Made by a program: the position numbers and the translations under genes. The notes under the pieces were generated by a model. That model made no database searches, was not told the origin of the DNA, and was given only the letters and a program-made list of their open reading frames with translations. Shown here piece after piece: positions 10,854 to 20,357 of a stretch of DNA of 64,000 bases (the stretch's first letter is position 1; each line of letters begins with the position of its first letter). Origin of the DNA: an uncultured beta proteobacterium (GTDB lineage: Bacteria > Pseudomonadota > Gammaproteobacteria > Burkholderiales > Burkholderiaceae_C). The stretch spans positions 1 to 64,000 of the forward strand of contig CAJCCO010000136.1 in assembly GCA_903960915.1 (NCBI GenBank). Direction: 5' to 3'.

Positions 10854-12323
10854 TTATTCAGCTCTGTAGTTGGGTGCTTCTTTGGTAATTTGCACGTCAT
10901 GCACATGGCTTTCGCGAATGCCGGCCGCGGTGATTTCCACAAACTCGGCCTTGTTTTGCATCTCTTCCAAGGTGGCGCAACCGCAATAACCCATGCTGGC
11001 GCGCACGCCGCCGGCCATCTGAAAAACGATGGCCACCATGGAGCCCTTGTAGGGGACGCGGCCTTCAATGCCTTCGGGCACGAGCTTGTCGGCGTTGGGG
11101 TTGCCGGTGGTCGATTCCTGAAAGTAGCGGTCGGCACTGCCCTGCTGCATGGCGCCAATAGAGCCCATGCCACGGTAGCTTTTGTAGCTGCGGCCCTGGT
11201 ACAAAATAACTTCGCCAGGCGCTTCTTCGGTGCCGGCAAACATGCCGCCCATCATGACGGTGCTGGCACCAGCGGCAATGGCTTTGGAGATGTCGCCGCT
11301 GAAGCGAATGCCACCGTCTGCAATCAAGGGCACACCGGTGCCGCGCAAAGCGGTGGCCACGCTGTCAATGGCCATGATCTGGGGCACGCCCACGCCTGCG
11401 ACGATGCGGGTGGTGCAAATAGAGCCGGGGCCAATGCCCACTTTGACGGCATCGGCACCGGCCTCAACCAGCGCCAGCGCCGCCGCGCCAGTGGCGATGT
11501 TGCCGCCAATCACATCAATGTGGGGGTAGTTCTTTTTAACCCAGCGCACCCGTTCAATCACGCCGTGGCTGTGGCCGTGCGCGGTGTCCACCACAATCGC
11601 GTCCACCCCGGCACGCGCCAGGGCTTCTACGCGCTCTTCGGTGCCCACGCCAACACCCACGGCCGCACCTACGCGCAACTTGCCTTGCGCGTCACGCGCG
11701 GCGTTGGGGAAACTGGTTTGCTTGGTGATGTCTTTCACCGTGATCAGGCCCTTGAGCTCAAAAGCGTCGTTGACCACCAGCAGGCGCTCAATCTTGTACT
11801 GGTTAAGCAGCACCTTGGCCTGGGCCAGCGTGGTGCCGTCGGGCACGGTGACCAACTTGTCGCGCTGGGTCATGATCTGGCTGACGGGCAGGTCATAGCG
11901 GGTCTCAAAACGCAGGTCGCGCCCGGTGACGATACCCACCACTTTGCCGCCGTCGCAGACCGGAAAACCAGAGACGCCGAGCTGTTCGGACAGTTCCATG
12001 ACCTGGCGCACCGTGTGGTGCGGGGTGATGACCACGGGATCGCGCAACACACCGGATTCATAGCGCTTGACCTTGGCCACTTGGGCCGCCTGCTCCTGCG
12101 CGGTGAGGTTTTTATGCACGATGCCAATACCGCCTTCTTGCGCAATGGCAATGGCCAGACGGGCTTCGGTGACCGTGTCCATGGCGGCTGAGACCAGGGG
12201 CAAATTCAACGCGATGTTGCGGGAAAAACGGGTGGCGAGGGAGGTGTCCTTGGGCAGGACTTGGGAGAATGCGGGCACCAACAAGACGTCGTCGAAGGTG
12301 AGCGCTTTGCCGATCAGGCGCAT
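10854..12323 (-). CDS. guaB: IMP dehydrogenase
   Basis: A 489-residue enzyme that oxidises IMP to XMP with NAD+, the first committed step to GMP. The N terminus [20 protein letters not shown] is diagnostic. Two CBS domains occupy roughly residues 95-205 ([28 protein letters not shown]). The catalytic cysteine lies in [18 protein letters not shown] near residue 305, and the flap motif is [18 protein letters not shown]. It is the first gene of guaBA. The 99-bp leader between rnfH and guaB holds a short GC-rich inverted repeat (CGCGG / CCGCG) near 12341-12356 of unknown significance. Confidence 0.99.
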   Translation of the reverse strand: MRLIGKALTFDDVLLVPAFSQVLPKDTSLATRFSRNIALNLPLVSAAMDTVTEARLAIAIAQEGGIGIVHKNLTAQEQAAQVAKVKRYESGVLRDPVVITPHHTVRQVMELSEQLGVSGFPVCDGGKVVGIVTGRDLRFETRYDLPVSQIMTQRDKLVTVPDGTTLAQAKVLLNQYKIERLLVVNDAFELKGLITVKDITKQTSFPNAARDAQGKLRVGAAVGVGVGTEERVEALARAGVDAIVVDTAHGHSHGVIERVRWVKKNYPHIDVIGGNIATGAAALALVEAGADAVKVGIGPGSICTTRIVAGVGVPQIMAIDSVATALRGTGVPLIADGGIRFSGDISKAIAAGASTVMMGGMFAGTEEAPGEVILYQGRSYKSYRGMGSIGAMQQGSADRYFQESTTGNPNADKLVPEGIEGRVPYKGSMVAIVFQMAGGVRASMGYCGCATLEEMQNKAEFVEITAAGIRESHVHDVQITKEAPNYRAE

Positions 12324-12422
12324 AGTCTAAAGCTCCAAATCGCGGATTGTACCCGCGCTGCTTGTGCCGCCCTCCCCTCTGCCGCCGCCGACAGCCAGCA
12401 GGGACGAACCTTCAGTCGCGGC

Positions 12423-12758
12423 TCAGTAGCCGGCCTTGGCGCCCTCGCGCTTTTTGACAAAAAGCCCGGCGGTTTTGGCCCCTTGCTTGGCAAAACGCTC
12501 GCGGCGTGCCACTTTGGGGTCTACCGTCAGGTCGCGGTAAACCTCCACCCGGTCCTGCTCGCGCAAGGTTTGGCTGGGCAGGCAACGCCGGCCCCAGACG
12601 CCAAAATGCGCACAGGCCAGGTCAATGGTGGGGTAACGCTGCAACAAACCACTTGCCTGCACCGCCTGCAACACGGTGCAGCCCGGGGGCACGGTCAGGG
12701 TCAGCTCAAGCACCTCGCGTGCCTTGGCGGAGTACACCAGGATGATGTTCAGTGGCAT
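12423..12758 (-). CDS. rnfH: RnfH family ubiquitin-like protein
   Basis: A small protein of about 111 residues (MPLNIILVYSAKAREVLELT start) with the RnfH/UPF0125 pattern: CTVLQAVQASGLL, IDLACAHFGVWGRRC, LREQDRVEVYRDLTVDPKVARRERF. The last of these is the family hallmark. RnfH has a beta-grasp fold; its molecular role is not settled. It starts one base after the ratA stop (TGACATG); an upstream ATG at 12770 would overlap ratA by 11 bp and add four residues. The smpB / ratA-rnfH arrangement is conserved in many proteobacteria. Confidence 0.92.
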   Translation of the reverse strand: MPLNIILVYSAKAREVLELTLTVPPGCTVLQAVQASGLLQRYPTIDLACAHFGVWGRRCLPSQTLREQDRVEVYRDLTVDPKVARRERFAKQGAKTAGLFVKKREGAKAGY

Positions 12759-12759
12759 G

Positions 12760-13203
12760 TCAGTCGCCATAAACCTGCACCGCACGTTTGACGAAGGCAT
12801 CCACCATGCTGGCGGCAATTTTGTCAAAAACCGGGCCAACCAGCCGCCCCAAAGTGGCGTTGTCAAAACCGTAGTTCAGGGTCAGCTCCACCTTGCAGGC
12901 GCGCTGTGAGCCATCGCCCAAGGGCAAAAAATTCCATTCGCCGTCCAAATTCGAAAAAGGCCCTTTGACCAGAGACATGGCTACGCGCTGATCGGGGGTG
13001 TGGGTGTTGCGGGTGGTGAAGGTTTGGCGAATGCCACTGAAAGAAATGCCCACTTCAGCCATCACCCCCAGGTCATCAGCCGCCACAATGCGGGCTTGGT
13101 CACACCAAGGCAAAAATTGGGGGTATTGGTCGACTGCGGTCACCAGCAGGTACATCTCTTGCGGGCTGTACCAGAGCAGAACGGACTTCTTGACAGTTTT
13201 CAT
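12760..13203 (-). CDS. ratA: RatA/COQ10-like START-domain protein
   Basis: A 147-residue SRPBCC (START-fold) protein: MKTVKKSVLLWYSPQEMYLLVTAVDQYPQFLPWC is the N-terminal family pattern, and ELTLNYGFDNATLGRLVGPVF is the C-terminal one. E. coli RatA was described as a toxin that blocks 70S subunit association. Homologues are also annotated as coenzyme Q-binding COQ10-like proteins, so either role is possible. The frame is open further upstream to 13671, but that part is the antisense of smpB; the ATG at 13203 matches homologue length. It is divergent from smpB across 69 bp and coupled to rnfH. Confidence 0.93.
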   Translation of the reverse strand: MKTVKKSVLLWYSPQEMYLLVTAVDQYPQFLPWCDQARIVAADDLGVMAEVGISFSGIRQTFTTRNTHTPDQRVAMSLVKGPFSNLDGEWNFLPLGDGSQRACKVELTLNYGFDNATLGRLVGPVFDKIAASMVDAFVKRAVQVYGD

Positions 13204-13272
13204 AGAATAGGGGCCTGCGCGGGATTGTAGACAAGCCTTGTACGCACGACTTACAACCCCATCTCCTAGCTC

Positions 13273-13746
13273 ATGGCCAAAAAACCCGAAACCAATTCCC
13301 GCATTGCCGACAACAAGAAAGCGGCCTACAACTACTTTTTTGAAGAGCGGTTGGAGGCCGGTTTGGTGCTTGAAGGATGGGAAGTTAAATCGCTGCGCGC
13401 CGGCAAAGTGCAGCTGACCGACGGCTACGTGGTCATTCGCCACGGCGAGTTGTTCGTGATCGGCCTTCAAATACAACCGCTGGGCACGGCGTCCACCCAC
13501 ATCAGCCCGGACAAGACCCGCACCAAGAAACTCCTGCTGCACAAAGAAGAGATCAAACGCCTGATTGGCAAAGTGGAGCAAAAAGGCTACACCCTGGTGC
13601 CGCTCAACCTGCACTGGAAAGCCGGCAAGATCAAATGCGAAATTGCTTTGGCCAAGGGCAAGGCCGAGCACGACAAGCGCGACACCATCAAAGACCGCGA
13701 AGGCAAGCGCGAGGTGGAGCGCGCCATGAAAAGCCGCAGCCGCTAA
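13273..13746 (+). CDS. smpB: SsrA (tmRNA)-binding protein SmpB
   Basis: A 157-residue RNA-binding protein needed for trans-translation, which rescues stalled ribosomes with tmRNA. Conserved segments: [32 protein letters not shown] (OB-fold start), [20 protein letters not shown], and the basic C-terminal tail [18 protein letters not shown], which enters the ribosomal mRNA channel. Length is exactly typical. The tmRNA gene itself is not in this window. Divergent from ratA-rnfH. Confidence 0.99.
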   Translation: MAKKPETNSRIADNKKAAYNYFFEERLEAGLVLEGWEVKSLRAGKVQLTDGYVVIRHGELFVIGLQIQPLGTASTHISPDKTRTKKLLLHKEEIKRLIGKVEQKGYTLVPLNLHWKAGKIKCEIALAKGKAEHDKRDTIKDREGKREVERAMKSRSR

Positions 13747-13804
13747 GACGGCAAGCTAAAAGCCTTAAATCGTCATCGTTCGCGCTACATCCAAAGACAG
13801 AAAC

Positions 13805-14911
13805 TCAGAGACTGCGCAGCGGATGCGCGTGTGCCGGCCAAGGACTGTCAAAAAACGGCTGCACCATGTCAGAGCTAACCTCTTCAATACGCTCTGGCGC
13901 CCACTTCGGGTGGTGGTCTTTGTCGACTGCCAGCGCCCGAATACCTTCCGTGGTTTCAGAGTGGTGGCCAAAGCGGCCCAAATGTTCGGTGTAAAAACAA
14001 TGGCGCACCATGTCGCGCTCCATGCGCAAATCCTGCGCGAGCGTCATGCCGCGGGCACGGCGTATTTGTTCCAGCACCACATGCAGCATCAAGGGCGAGC
14101 GATGGCGCAAAGTAGCCGCCGTTTGCTGCGCCCAGTCAGCGGTATCGGCTTCCAACGCCTGCACGATGGCGGGCACAGAATCCAGAGAGAAATAACGATC
14201 CACCTGGGCGGTTACCGCTGTCAAACCAGGAACTGTCGCCACGGCAAAGTTGGCCTGCCAGGCGCGCAAATCGTCAGGCTGGCAACTGTGCAATGAAGCC
14301 AGGGCTTCCCAGGCCGCTGGCAATTGCGCGGCGGGCATGCACACATCAGCCAAGCCCAGTTCAATGGCCTGCGCCGCGTCCAGCGGTGTGCCCGTCAAAG
14401 CCAGCCATTCACCGGTGCGCCCGGGGCAGCGGCTTAAAAAGTATCCGCCCCCCACATCGGGGAACAGACCAATATGGGTCTCGGGCATACCCAGTTTGCT
14501 GCGCTCGGTCACGATTTTGTGAGAGGCACCCTGGCTTATTCCCATGCCACCGCCCATCACAATGCCGTCCATGAAGGCCAGGTACGGTTTGGGGTAATGG
14601 TGAATCAAGTGGTTGAGGGCATACTCTTCTGTGAAGAAGTCTTCCAATGCAGGATTGCCGGCGAGCACGGCCTGGTGAAAAAATCGGATGTCACCGCCAG
14701 CACAAAAATGGCCAAAGGGCCCGTGCTTATCAGTGCCCCGAATCGCCACAGCCTGAACTTGCGGGTCATGCTGCCAACGCAGCAGGGCGGCGGTCAAGGC
14801 ACGCACCATGGGCAGAGTCAGGGCGTTGAGCGCTTTCGGGCGAGCCAGGGTCAACATGCCCACGTGGCCACGAACTTCGGCAATTATTTCGGTACAGCTA
14901 AACGCAATCAT
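13805..14911 (-). CDS. Enoyl-CoA hydratase/isomerase family protein, 3-hydroxyisobutyryl-CoA hydrolase-like
   Basis: A 368-residue crotonase-fold protein. The oxyanion-hole segments are GHFCAGGDIRFF and MDGIVMGGGMGISQGA, and GMPETHIGLFPDVGGGYFLSRCPG is the pattern seen in 3-hydroxyisobutyryl-CoA hydrolases (valine breakdown) and related long enoyl-CoA hydratases. The extra C-terminal region (LRMERDMVRHCFYTEHLGRF) supports this branch. The exact acyl-CoA substrate is an inference. The frame is open to 15016, but the ATG at 14911 gives the expected N terminus; the divergent regulator gene begins at 15007. It converges on smpB with a 58-bp gap holding no clear terminator. Confidence 0.88.
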   Translation of the reverse strand: MIAFSCTEIIAEVRGHVGMLTLARPKALNALTLPMVRALTAALLRWQHDPQVQAVAIRGTDKHGPFGHFCAGGDIRFFHQAVLAGNPALEDFFTEEYALNHLIHHYPKPYLAFMDGIVMGGGMGISQGASHKIVTERSKLGMPETHIGLFPDVGGGYFLSRCPGRTGEWLALTGTPLDAAQAIELGLADVCMPAAQLPAAWEALASLHSCQPDDLRAWQANFAVATVPGLTAVTAQVDRYFSLDSVPAIVQALEADTADWAQQTAATLRHRSPLMLHVVLEQIRRARGMTLAQDLRMERDMVRHCFYTEHLGRFGHHSETTEGIRALAVDKDHHPKWAPERIEEVSSDMVQPFFDSPWPAHAHPLRSL

Positions 14912-15006
14912 GGTGAATCTATACGAGTTGGAAAGGGCTGCATTGTGACCGCAAACCTGGCGCTTTAGCCCCCATGGCCAGACTCCGACCTTGTCATAAT
15001 TCAGCC

Positions 15007-16005
15007 ATGTCTGCACCCTTGCCCCCCCCTGTTGACCTGCCCCGCGTCGTCTCGGCTAAACAGCGGTTTGGCTTTTTACTGGTGCCCAATTTTTCCCTCA
15101 TCGCACTGAGTTCCGCCATTGACCCCCTGCGCCTGGCGAACACAGCCTTGGGCCGACAAGCTTTTCAGTACGTCACCATCGGCCTGCGAGACGAGCCCGT
15201 TCTTTCCAGCGACGGCATACGCGTGCTGCCCGACCAGGTGATGGGGCAAAGCAGTGACTTTGATGTGGTGCTGGTGATTGGCCCCAACCCCATTCCCAAA
15301 GTGGGCTATGGCGACACAACCCGATGGCTGAAGCGCTTGGCGGCGCAAGGCATTGCCTTGGGTGGCATCGACACGGGCAGTTATTTTCTAGCCAAGGCCG
15401 GGCTACTCAATGGTTACCGTTGCACCATTCACTGGGAAGACCGGGACACCCTGGTGAGCGAATTCCCGGAGCTGATTGTGTCCAGCCGCCTGTTTGAGAT
15501 TGACCGCGACCGCTACACCTGCAGCGGTGGCGTCAGCCCCCTGGATTTGATGACCTTTGTGCTGCGTCGCCCGCCTGGCAGCCGCGAACTGGCTCAGCAA
15601 GTCTCCGACCTGCTGGTGTCGCACCAACGCAGCCCGGACGAGAACCAATCGCTCCCCATGCGCTACCGCTACAACAACCTGCCCGAGGTGTTGCTGGAGG
15701 CACTTGAAATCATGGAGAGCAATATTGAAGAGCCTCTGACACCCGGGGAAATTGCCGATTATTTGAAAATATCAAAGCGGCAGTTAGAGCGCATGTTCAA
15801 AGAATATCTGGCAACCGCGCCGGCGCGCAAGTACTTGGAGGTTCGGCTGGCCCATGCCCGCCGGGCCGTACTGCGAACCAACCGCCGCATGGACGAGATT
15901 GCCATGGCCTGCGGTTTCGCCACCACCGCCCATTTCATTACACGTTACCGCGACATCTACGCCAACACGCCCCAAGCCGAACGCTTGGCGACCCCTCGGG
16001 GCTGA
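15007..16005 (+). CDS. GlxA-family transcriptional regulator (DJ-1/PfpI-like domain plus AraC HTH)
   Basis: A 332-residue regulator. Residues about 30-190 form a class-I glutaminase-like (DJ-1/PfpI) ligand domain with the GGIDTGSYFLAKAGLLNGYR segment. Residues about 225-330 form the double helix-turn-helix AraC DNA-binding domain (PGEIADYLKISKRQLERMF, then IAMACGFATTAHFITRYRD). Regulators of this kind (GbdR and relatives) activate choline, betaine, carnitine or creatine catabolism. Here it lies directly upstream of creatinase in the same orientation, so it is a strong candidate activator of the creatine/sarcosine genes. The start at ATG 15007 is chosen over an in-frame ATG at 14974. Confidence 0.88.
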   Translation: MSAPLPPPVDLPRVVSAKQRFGFLLVPNFSLIALSSAIDPLRLANTALGRQAFQYVTIGLRDEPVLSSDGIRVLPDQVMGQSSDFDVVLVIGPNPIPKVGYGDTTRWLKRLAAQGIALGGIDTGSYFLAKAGLLNGYRCTIHWEDRDTLVSEFPELIVSSRLFEIDRDRYTCSGGVSPLDLMTFVLRRPPGSRELAQQVSDLLVSHQRSPDENQSLPMRYRYNNLPEVLLEALEIMESNIEEPLTPGEIADYLKISKRQLERMFKEYLATAPARKYLEVRLAHARRAVLRTNRRMDEIAMACGFATTAHFITRYRDIYANTPQAERLATPRG

Positions 16006-16024
16006 GCCTAGCCCGACATTTTTT
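15999..16024 (+). terminator. Weak terminator after the GlxA-type regulator gene
   Basis: GGGCT (15999-16003) and AGCCC (16010-16014) can pair over a six-base loop, followed by GACA and six T residues. The stem is only 5 bp and overlaps the stop codon, so some read-through into the creatinase operon is likely. Confidence 0.4.
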
Positions 16025-16112
16025 AACCGGACGGTGCTCTCACCACCCCGATGCACCCGCATGGAATAGGGTGCACCCTAATAGGGAAAACACGCACAGT
16101 CTAGGTGCTCCA

Positions 16113-16145
16113 ATTTGCGCAAATCGAAAATTTTTTGACGCAAAT
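16113..16145 (+). promoter_or_regulatory. Candidate activator operator: two CGCAAAT direct repeats 21 bp apart
   Basis: The sequence CGCAAAT occurs at 16118-16124 and again at 16139-16145, exactly 21 bp (two helical turns) apart. This is the geometry expected for two monomers of an AraC-family protein. The first copy is part of a perfect 12-bp palindrome, ATTTGCGCAAAT (16113-16124). The second overlaps a TTGACG (16135-16140) that could be a -35 element. The pair sits 67 bp before the creatinase start, in the gap after the regulator gene. The role is inferred from spacing and position only. Confidence 0.5.
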
Positions 16146-16211
16146 ATATGATTTGATTTTGTCTCCTGACATAAAGTTTCAGCTTTATTGAAACCCAACG
16201 GAGCCCATCTC

Positions 16212-17429
16212 ATGATCGACAACATGCCCCCCCTGATTCGCCTGCGAAACGGTGAAAAAGTCCAAAACACTTTCTCGCTGCATGAGTACGCCAATCGCAT
16301 GGCCAAGGTGCGCAAGCACATGTCAGAGAACAACATTGATGCGGTGCTCTTTACCTCGTACCACAACATCAATTACTACAGCGATTTTCTGTATTGCTCT
16401 TTTGGCCGTTACTACGGCCTGGCCGTCACCCACGACAAATCCACCGTGATCGCCGCCAACATTGATGGCGCACAACCCTGGCGTAAAGGGGTGGCAGACG
16501 ACATGCTGACCTACACCGACTGGCAGCGTGGCAACTACTTCCGTGCCGTGCAGTCCTGCATTGCCAACAAAGGCCGGGTCGGCGTCGAGTTTGACCATCT
16601 GCCCGTGGACCGCCTGGCCATGCTCAAGGCCGCCTTGCCTGGTGTCGAGTTTGTCGACATTGGAGCGGCCTGCATGAAGATGCGCATGGTCAAGAGCGCA
16701 GAAGAAATTGAATTCATCGCGCATGGCGCACAAGTTTGCGACATTGGCGGTGCAGCCCTGGTGGCCGCCGTCAAAGAAGGCGTGGCCGAGCACGAGGTGG
16801 CACTGGCCTCTACCAACGCCATGGTGCGCGAAATTGCCAAACGCTTCCCGCACACCGAGCTGATGGACACCTGGACCTGGTTTCAGTCCGGCATCAACAC
16901 CGACGGCGCTCACAACCCCGTGACCACCCGCAAGGTGCAAAAGGGCGACATTCTGAGCCTGAACTGCTTCTCCATGATCTCGGGCTACTACACGGCGCTG
17001 GAACGTACGCTGTTTTTAGGCCACGCCTCTGACGAGCACCTGCGCCTGTGGGAGATCAACTGCAAGGTCCACGACGAAGGCAAGAAACTGCTGGTTCCCG
17101 GTGCCCGTTGTAGCGACATCGCGCTGGAACTGAACAAGATTTTTGAAGAACACGACCTGCTCAAGTACCGCACCTTTGGTTATGGCCACTCCTTTGGCAC
17201 GCTGAGCCATTACTACGGCCGTGAGGCGGGGCTGGAATTGCGTGAAGACATTGACACAGTGCTCACACCTGACATGGTGATCTCCATGGAGCCCATGATC
17301 ATGCTGCCCGAAGGCATGCCTGGTGCGGGCGGCTACCGTGAGCACGACATACTTGTTATCACCAAGGACGGCAACCGCAACCTGACGGCCTTCCCCTACG
17401 GTCCAGAGCACAACATCATCAAAGCCTGA
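16212..17429 (+). CDS. Creatinase (creatine amidinohydrolase)
   Basis: A 405-residue cytosolic enzyme hydrolysing creatine to sarcosine and urea. It has the pita-bread aminopeptidase-P fold but not the metal site. Near-identical blocks to Pseudomonas creatinase run along the protein: [75 protein letters not shown]. With an offset of two, His234, Glu264 and Glu360 match the known catalytic His232, Glu262 and Glu358, and Arg66 and Arg337 match the carboxylate-binding arginines. The ATG at 16212 has GGAG 9 bp upstream; an earlier in-frame start at 16188 is less likely. glyA follows after 5 bp. No creatininase or urease gene is in the window. Confidence 0.95.
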   Translation: MIDNMPPLIRLRNGEKVQNTFSLHEYANRMAKVRKHMSENNIDAVLFTSYHNINYYSDFLYCSFGRYYGLAVTHDKSTVIAANIDGAQPWRKGVADDMLTYTDWQRGNYFRAVQSCIANKGRVGVEFDHLPVDRLAMLKAALPGVEFVDIGAACMKMRMVKSAEEIEFIAHGAQVCDIGGAALVAAVKEGVAEHEVALASTNAMVREIAKRFPHTELMDTWTWFQSGINTDGAHNPVTTRKVQKGDILSLNCFSMISGYYTALERTLFLGHASDEHLRLWEINCKVHDEGKKLLVPGARCSDIALELNKIFEEHDLLKYRTFGYGHSFGTLSHYYGREAGLELREDIDTVLTPDMVISMEPMIMLPEGMPGAGGYREHDILVITKDGNRNLTAFPYGPEHNIIKA

Positions 17430-17434
17430 TCGTC

Positions 17435-18694
17435 ATGTTTGACCGCGTCACGCATTCACTGCAATCTGTAGACCCCGAAATCTGGTCGGTGCTGGGGCAG
17501 GAAAACCTGCGTCAGCAAGACCACATCGAGTTGATTGCCTCGGAGAATTACACCTCCCCGGCCGTCATGACGGTTCAGGGTTCGCAACTCACCAACAAGT
17601 ACGCTGAAGGCTACCCGGGCAAGCGTTACTACGGTGGGTGCGAGTTTGTCGATCAGGCCGAGCAACTGGCTATCGACCGACTCAAGCAGTTGTTTGGCGC
17701 GGACAAACACGGCTGGGGCGCCAACGTGCAACCGCACTCTGGCGCCCAGGCCAACGAGGCCGTTTTCATGGCCACCATGAACCCCGGCGACACCTTCATG
17801 GGCATGAGCCTGGCTGAAGGGGGACACCTCAGCCATGGCATGGCGCTCAACATGAGCGGCAAGTGGTTCAACGTGGTGTCCTACGGCCTGAACGCCCAGG
17901 AAGAGATTGACTACGAAGACATGGAGCGTAAAGCCCATGCCTGCAAGCCCAAACTCATCATTGCGGGTGCCTCCGCCTATTCACTGCGTATTGACTTCGA
18001 GCGTTTTGCCCGTGTCGCCAAGGACGTAGGCGCACTGTTGCTGGTGGACATGGCCCACTACGCAGGATTGATTGCGGCGGGCCAATACCCCAACCCGATC
18101 CCGCACGCCGACATCGTGACCTCCACCACCCACAAAAGCTTGCGTGGCCCACGCGGCGGCATCATCTTGATGCGCCCTGAATTGGAGAAAGCCATCAACA
18201 GCGCCATCTTTCCAGGCCTGCAGGGAGGCCCGTTGATGCACGTCATTGCAGCCAAGGCGGTGGCATTTAAAGAAGCCCTGAACCCGTCATTCAAGGCCTA
18301 CCAGCAACAGGTGGTCACCAACGCCCGCATTGTGGCCGAGACCCTGATACAGCGCGGTTTGCGCATTGTCAGTGGCCGCACTGAAAGTCATGTGATGCTG
18401 GTGGATCTGCGCGCCAAGGGCATCACGGGCAAGGAAGCCGAAGCGGTGCTGGGCCGTGCCCATATGACCATCAATAAAAACGCCATTCCCAACGATCCTG
18501 AAAAAGCCATGGTCACCAGTGGCGTTCGCCTGGGAACGCCCGCCATGACCACCCGTGGCTTCAAGGACGAAGAGGCAAGGCAGACCGCCCACCTCATCGC
18601 CGATGTACTGGATAAACCGCATGATGCCGAACACATTGACGCCGTGCGCGCCAAAGTACACGCTCTGACCAGCCGTTTTCCGGTGTACCGCTGA
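17435..18694 (+). CDS. glyA: Serine hydroxymethyltransferase (operon copy)
   Basis: A 419-residue PLP enzyme interconverting glycine plus 5,10-methylene-THF with serine plus THF. Motifs: [30 protein letters not shown], the PLP lysine Lys234 in [14 protein letters not shown], and FPGLQGGP. It begins 5 bp after creatinase and precedes the sarcosine oxidase genes. It is therefore well placed to use both products of sarcosine oxidation, glycine and methylene-THF, to make serine. Most bacteria of this group also carry a housekeeping glyA elsewhere, so this is probably a dedicated second copy; that cannot be checked here. Confidence 0.98.
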   Translation: MFDRVTHSLQSVDPEIWSVLGQENLRQQDHIELIASENYTSPAVMTVQGSQLTNKYAEGYPGKRYYGGCEFVDQAEQLAIDRLKQLFGADKHGWGANVQPHSGAQANEAVFMATMNPGDTFMGMSLAEGGHLSHGMALNMSGKWFNVVSYGLNAQEEIDYEDMERKAHACKPKLIIAGASAYSLRIDFERFARVAKDVGALLLVDMAHYAGLIAAGQYPNPIPHADIVTSTTHKSLRGPRGGIILMRPELEKAINSAIFPGLQGGPLMHVIAAKAVAFKEALNPSFKAYQQQVVTNARIVAETLIQRGLRIVSGRTESHVMLVDLRAKGITGKEAEAVLGRAHMTINKNAIPNDPEKAMVTSGVRLGTPAMTTRGFKDEEARQTAHLIADVLDKPHDAEHIDAVRAKVHALTSRFPVYR

Positions 18695-18806
18695 CTGGGT
18701 TTTAGCCATGGCTGCCTGCACCTTTAACCCCTTCATGACAAGCAAACACAAAGCAACTTCTCGTGGCGGCCTGGCTGCCAACGTCGTCGAGCGTTGAAAG
18801 TAATCC

Positions 18807-20051
18807 ATGCAAAATTTTTCTATCTGGTCCTTGCTGCGCAACAGCTTGTCCTACCACGAAGGCTGGCAAAAACAGTGGCGCAGCCCTGAGCCCAAGCGCG
18901 AGTACGACGCCGTCGTGGTGGGCGCTGGCGGCCACGGCTTGGCCACCGCGTATTACATGGCTAAAGAACACGGCATGCGCAATATTGCCGTAGTGGAACG
19001 AGGTTGGCTGGGCGGTGGCAACACCGCGCGCAACACCACCATCGTGCGCTCCAACTACCTGTGGGACGAGTCCACCGCGCTCTACGAGAAAGCCATGGCG
19101 CTGTGGGAGGGGCTGTCGCAAGACATCAACTACAACGTCATGTTCAGCCAGCGCGGCGTAATGAACCTAGGCCATTCACTGCAAGACATGCGCGACATTG
19201 AGCGCCGGGTTAACGCCAACCGCCTGAACGGTGTGGACGCCGAAGTGGTGACACCCGAGCAGATCAAGGCCATGATTCCTTTCATCAACCTCAACACCCG
19301 CTATCCCGTGCTGGGCGCCTCGTTGCAACGTCGTGCTGGCGTGGCCCGGCATGACGCGGTGGCCTGGGGCTTTGCCCGCGCCGCAGACGCCTTGGGGGTG
19401 GACATCATCCAAAACTGTGAAGTCACTGGCATCCGGCGCGAAAACGGTGCCGTGGTGGGCCTTGAAACCGCTCGGGGTTTCATCAAAACCCCGAAGGTGG
19501 CCATTGTGGCTGCCGGGCATTCCAGCGTGGTGGCCAGCATGGCTGACCTGCGCTTGCCGATCGAGAGCCATCCGCTGCAAGCCTTGGTCTCCGAGCCGCT
19601 CAAACCAATCTTTCCTACCGTGGTCATGAGCAACGCCATTCACGCCTACATCAGCCAGTCCGACAAGGGCGACTTGGTCATAGGCGCGGGCATCGACTCT
19701 TACGCCGGCTACGGCCAGCGCGGCAGCTACCAAACCATTGAACACACCCTGCAAGCGATTGTGGAAATGTTCCCGCTGTTCTCCCGCGTTCGCATGAACC
19801 GCCAGTGGGGCGGCATTGTCGATGTGTCGCCAGACGCCTGCCCCATCATCAGCATGACGCCGGTCAAGGGCCTCTACATCAACTGCGGCTGGGGCACCGG
19901 CGGCTTCAAGGCCACGCCCGGTTCAGGTTGGGCCATGGCGCACACCGTCGCGCAAGACCGGCCCCACGCGCTGAACGAGGCCTTCTCGCTGAACCGTTTC
20001 TACAACGGCCACCTGATCGACGAACACGGCGCTGCTGCTGTGGCGCACTGA
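18807..20051 (+). CDS. soxB: Sarcosine oxidase subunit beta
   Basis: A 414-residue flavoprotein subunit of heterotetrameric sarcosine oxidase, which oxidatively demethylates sarcosine to glycine. The N-terminal segment [17 protein letters not shown] leads into the FAD/NAD-binding [12 protein letters not shown] near residue 39. The ARHDAVAWG segment (His182) lies where the covalently bound FMN histidine of this subunit is expected. The C-terminal [17 protein letters not shown] is conserved in the family. It starts 112 bp after glyA, a gap that also holds a possible 29-codon ORF, and is followed 12 bp later by the delta subunit gene. Confidence 0.97.
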   Translation: MQNFSIWSLLRNSLSYHEGWQKQWRSPEPKREYDAVVVGAGGHGLATAYYMAKEHGMRNIAVVERGWLGGGNTARNTTIVRSNYLWDESTALYEKAMALWEGLSQDINYNVMFSQRGVMNLGHSLQDMRDIERRVNANRLNGVDAEVVTPEQIKAMIPFINLNTRYPVLGASLQRRAGVARHDAVAWGFARAADALGVDIIQNCEVTGIRRENGAVVGLETARGFIKTPKVAIVAAGHSSVVASMADLRLPIESHPLQALVSEPLKPIFPTVVMSNAIHAYISQSDKGDLVIGAGIDSYAGYGQRGSYQTIEHTLQAIVEMFPLFSRVRMNRQWGGIVDVSPDACPIISMTPVKGLYINCGWGTGGFKATPGSGWAMAHTVAQDRPHALNEAFSLNRFYNGHLIDEHGAAAVAH

Positions 20052-20063
20052 AAGAAGACAACC

Positions 20064-20357
20064 ATGCTATTGATTGAATGCCCTTACTGCGGAGTGCGCG
20101 CCGAAACCGAGTTCACCTGCGGTGGCGAAGGCGGCATTGTGCGCCCCACTGAAACCGAAAAAATGAGCGACGAACAGTGGGGTGACTACCTCTTCATGCG
20201 CAAGAACCCCAAAGGCATGCACCATGAGCAGTGGCGCCATTCCAGTGGTTGCGGCCGATGGTTCAACGCCCTGCGCGATACCGTGAGCTACCGCTTTGAA
20301 GCGGTCTGGAAAATCGGCGAGGCCGCCCCAGCTTCTCTGAAAAAGGAGGCCGCATGA
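20064..20357 (+). CDS. soxD: Sarcosine oxidase subunit delta
   Basis: A 97-residue zinc-binding subunit. The zinc ligands Cys6 and Cys9 (CPYC) and His59 and Cys63 (RHSSGC) are all present, as are the conserved WGDYLFMRKNPKG and WRHSSGCGRWFNALRDT. It is a structural part of the alpha-beta-gamma-delta complex. Its stop overlaps the soxA start as ATGA, so the two are coupled. Confidence 0.97.
   Translation: MLLIECPYCGVRAETEFTCGGEGGIVRPTETEKMSDEQWGDYLFMRKNPKGMHHEQWRHSSGCGRWFNALRDTVSYRFEAVWKIGEAAPASLKKEAA

Noticed and set aside
13204-13671. N-terminal extension of ratA
   Set aside because: It is the antisense frame of smpB. The START-domain protein begins at MKTVKKSV (13203).
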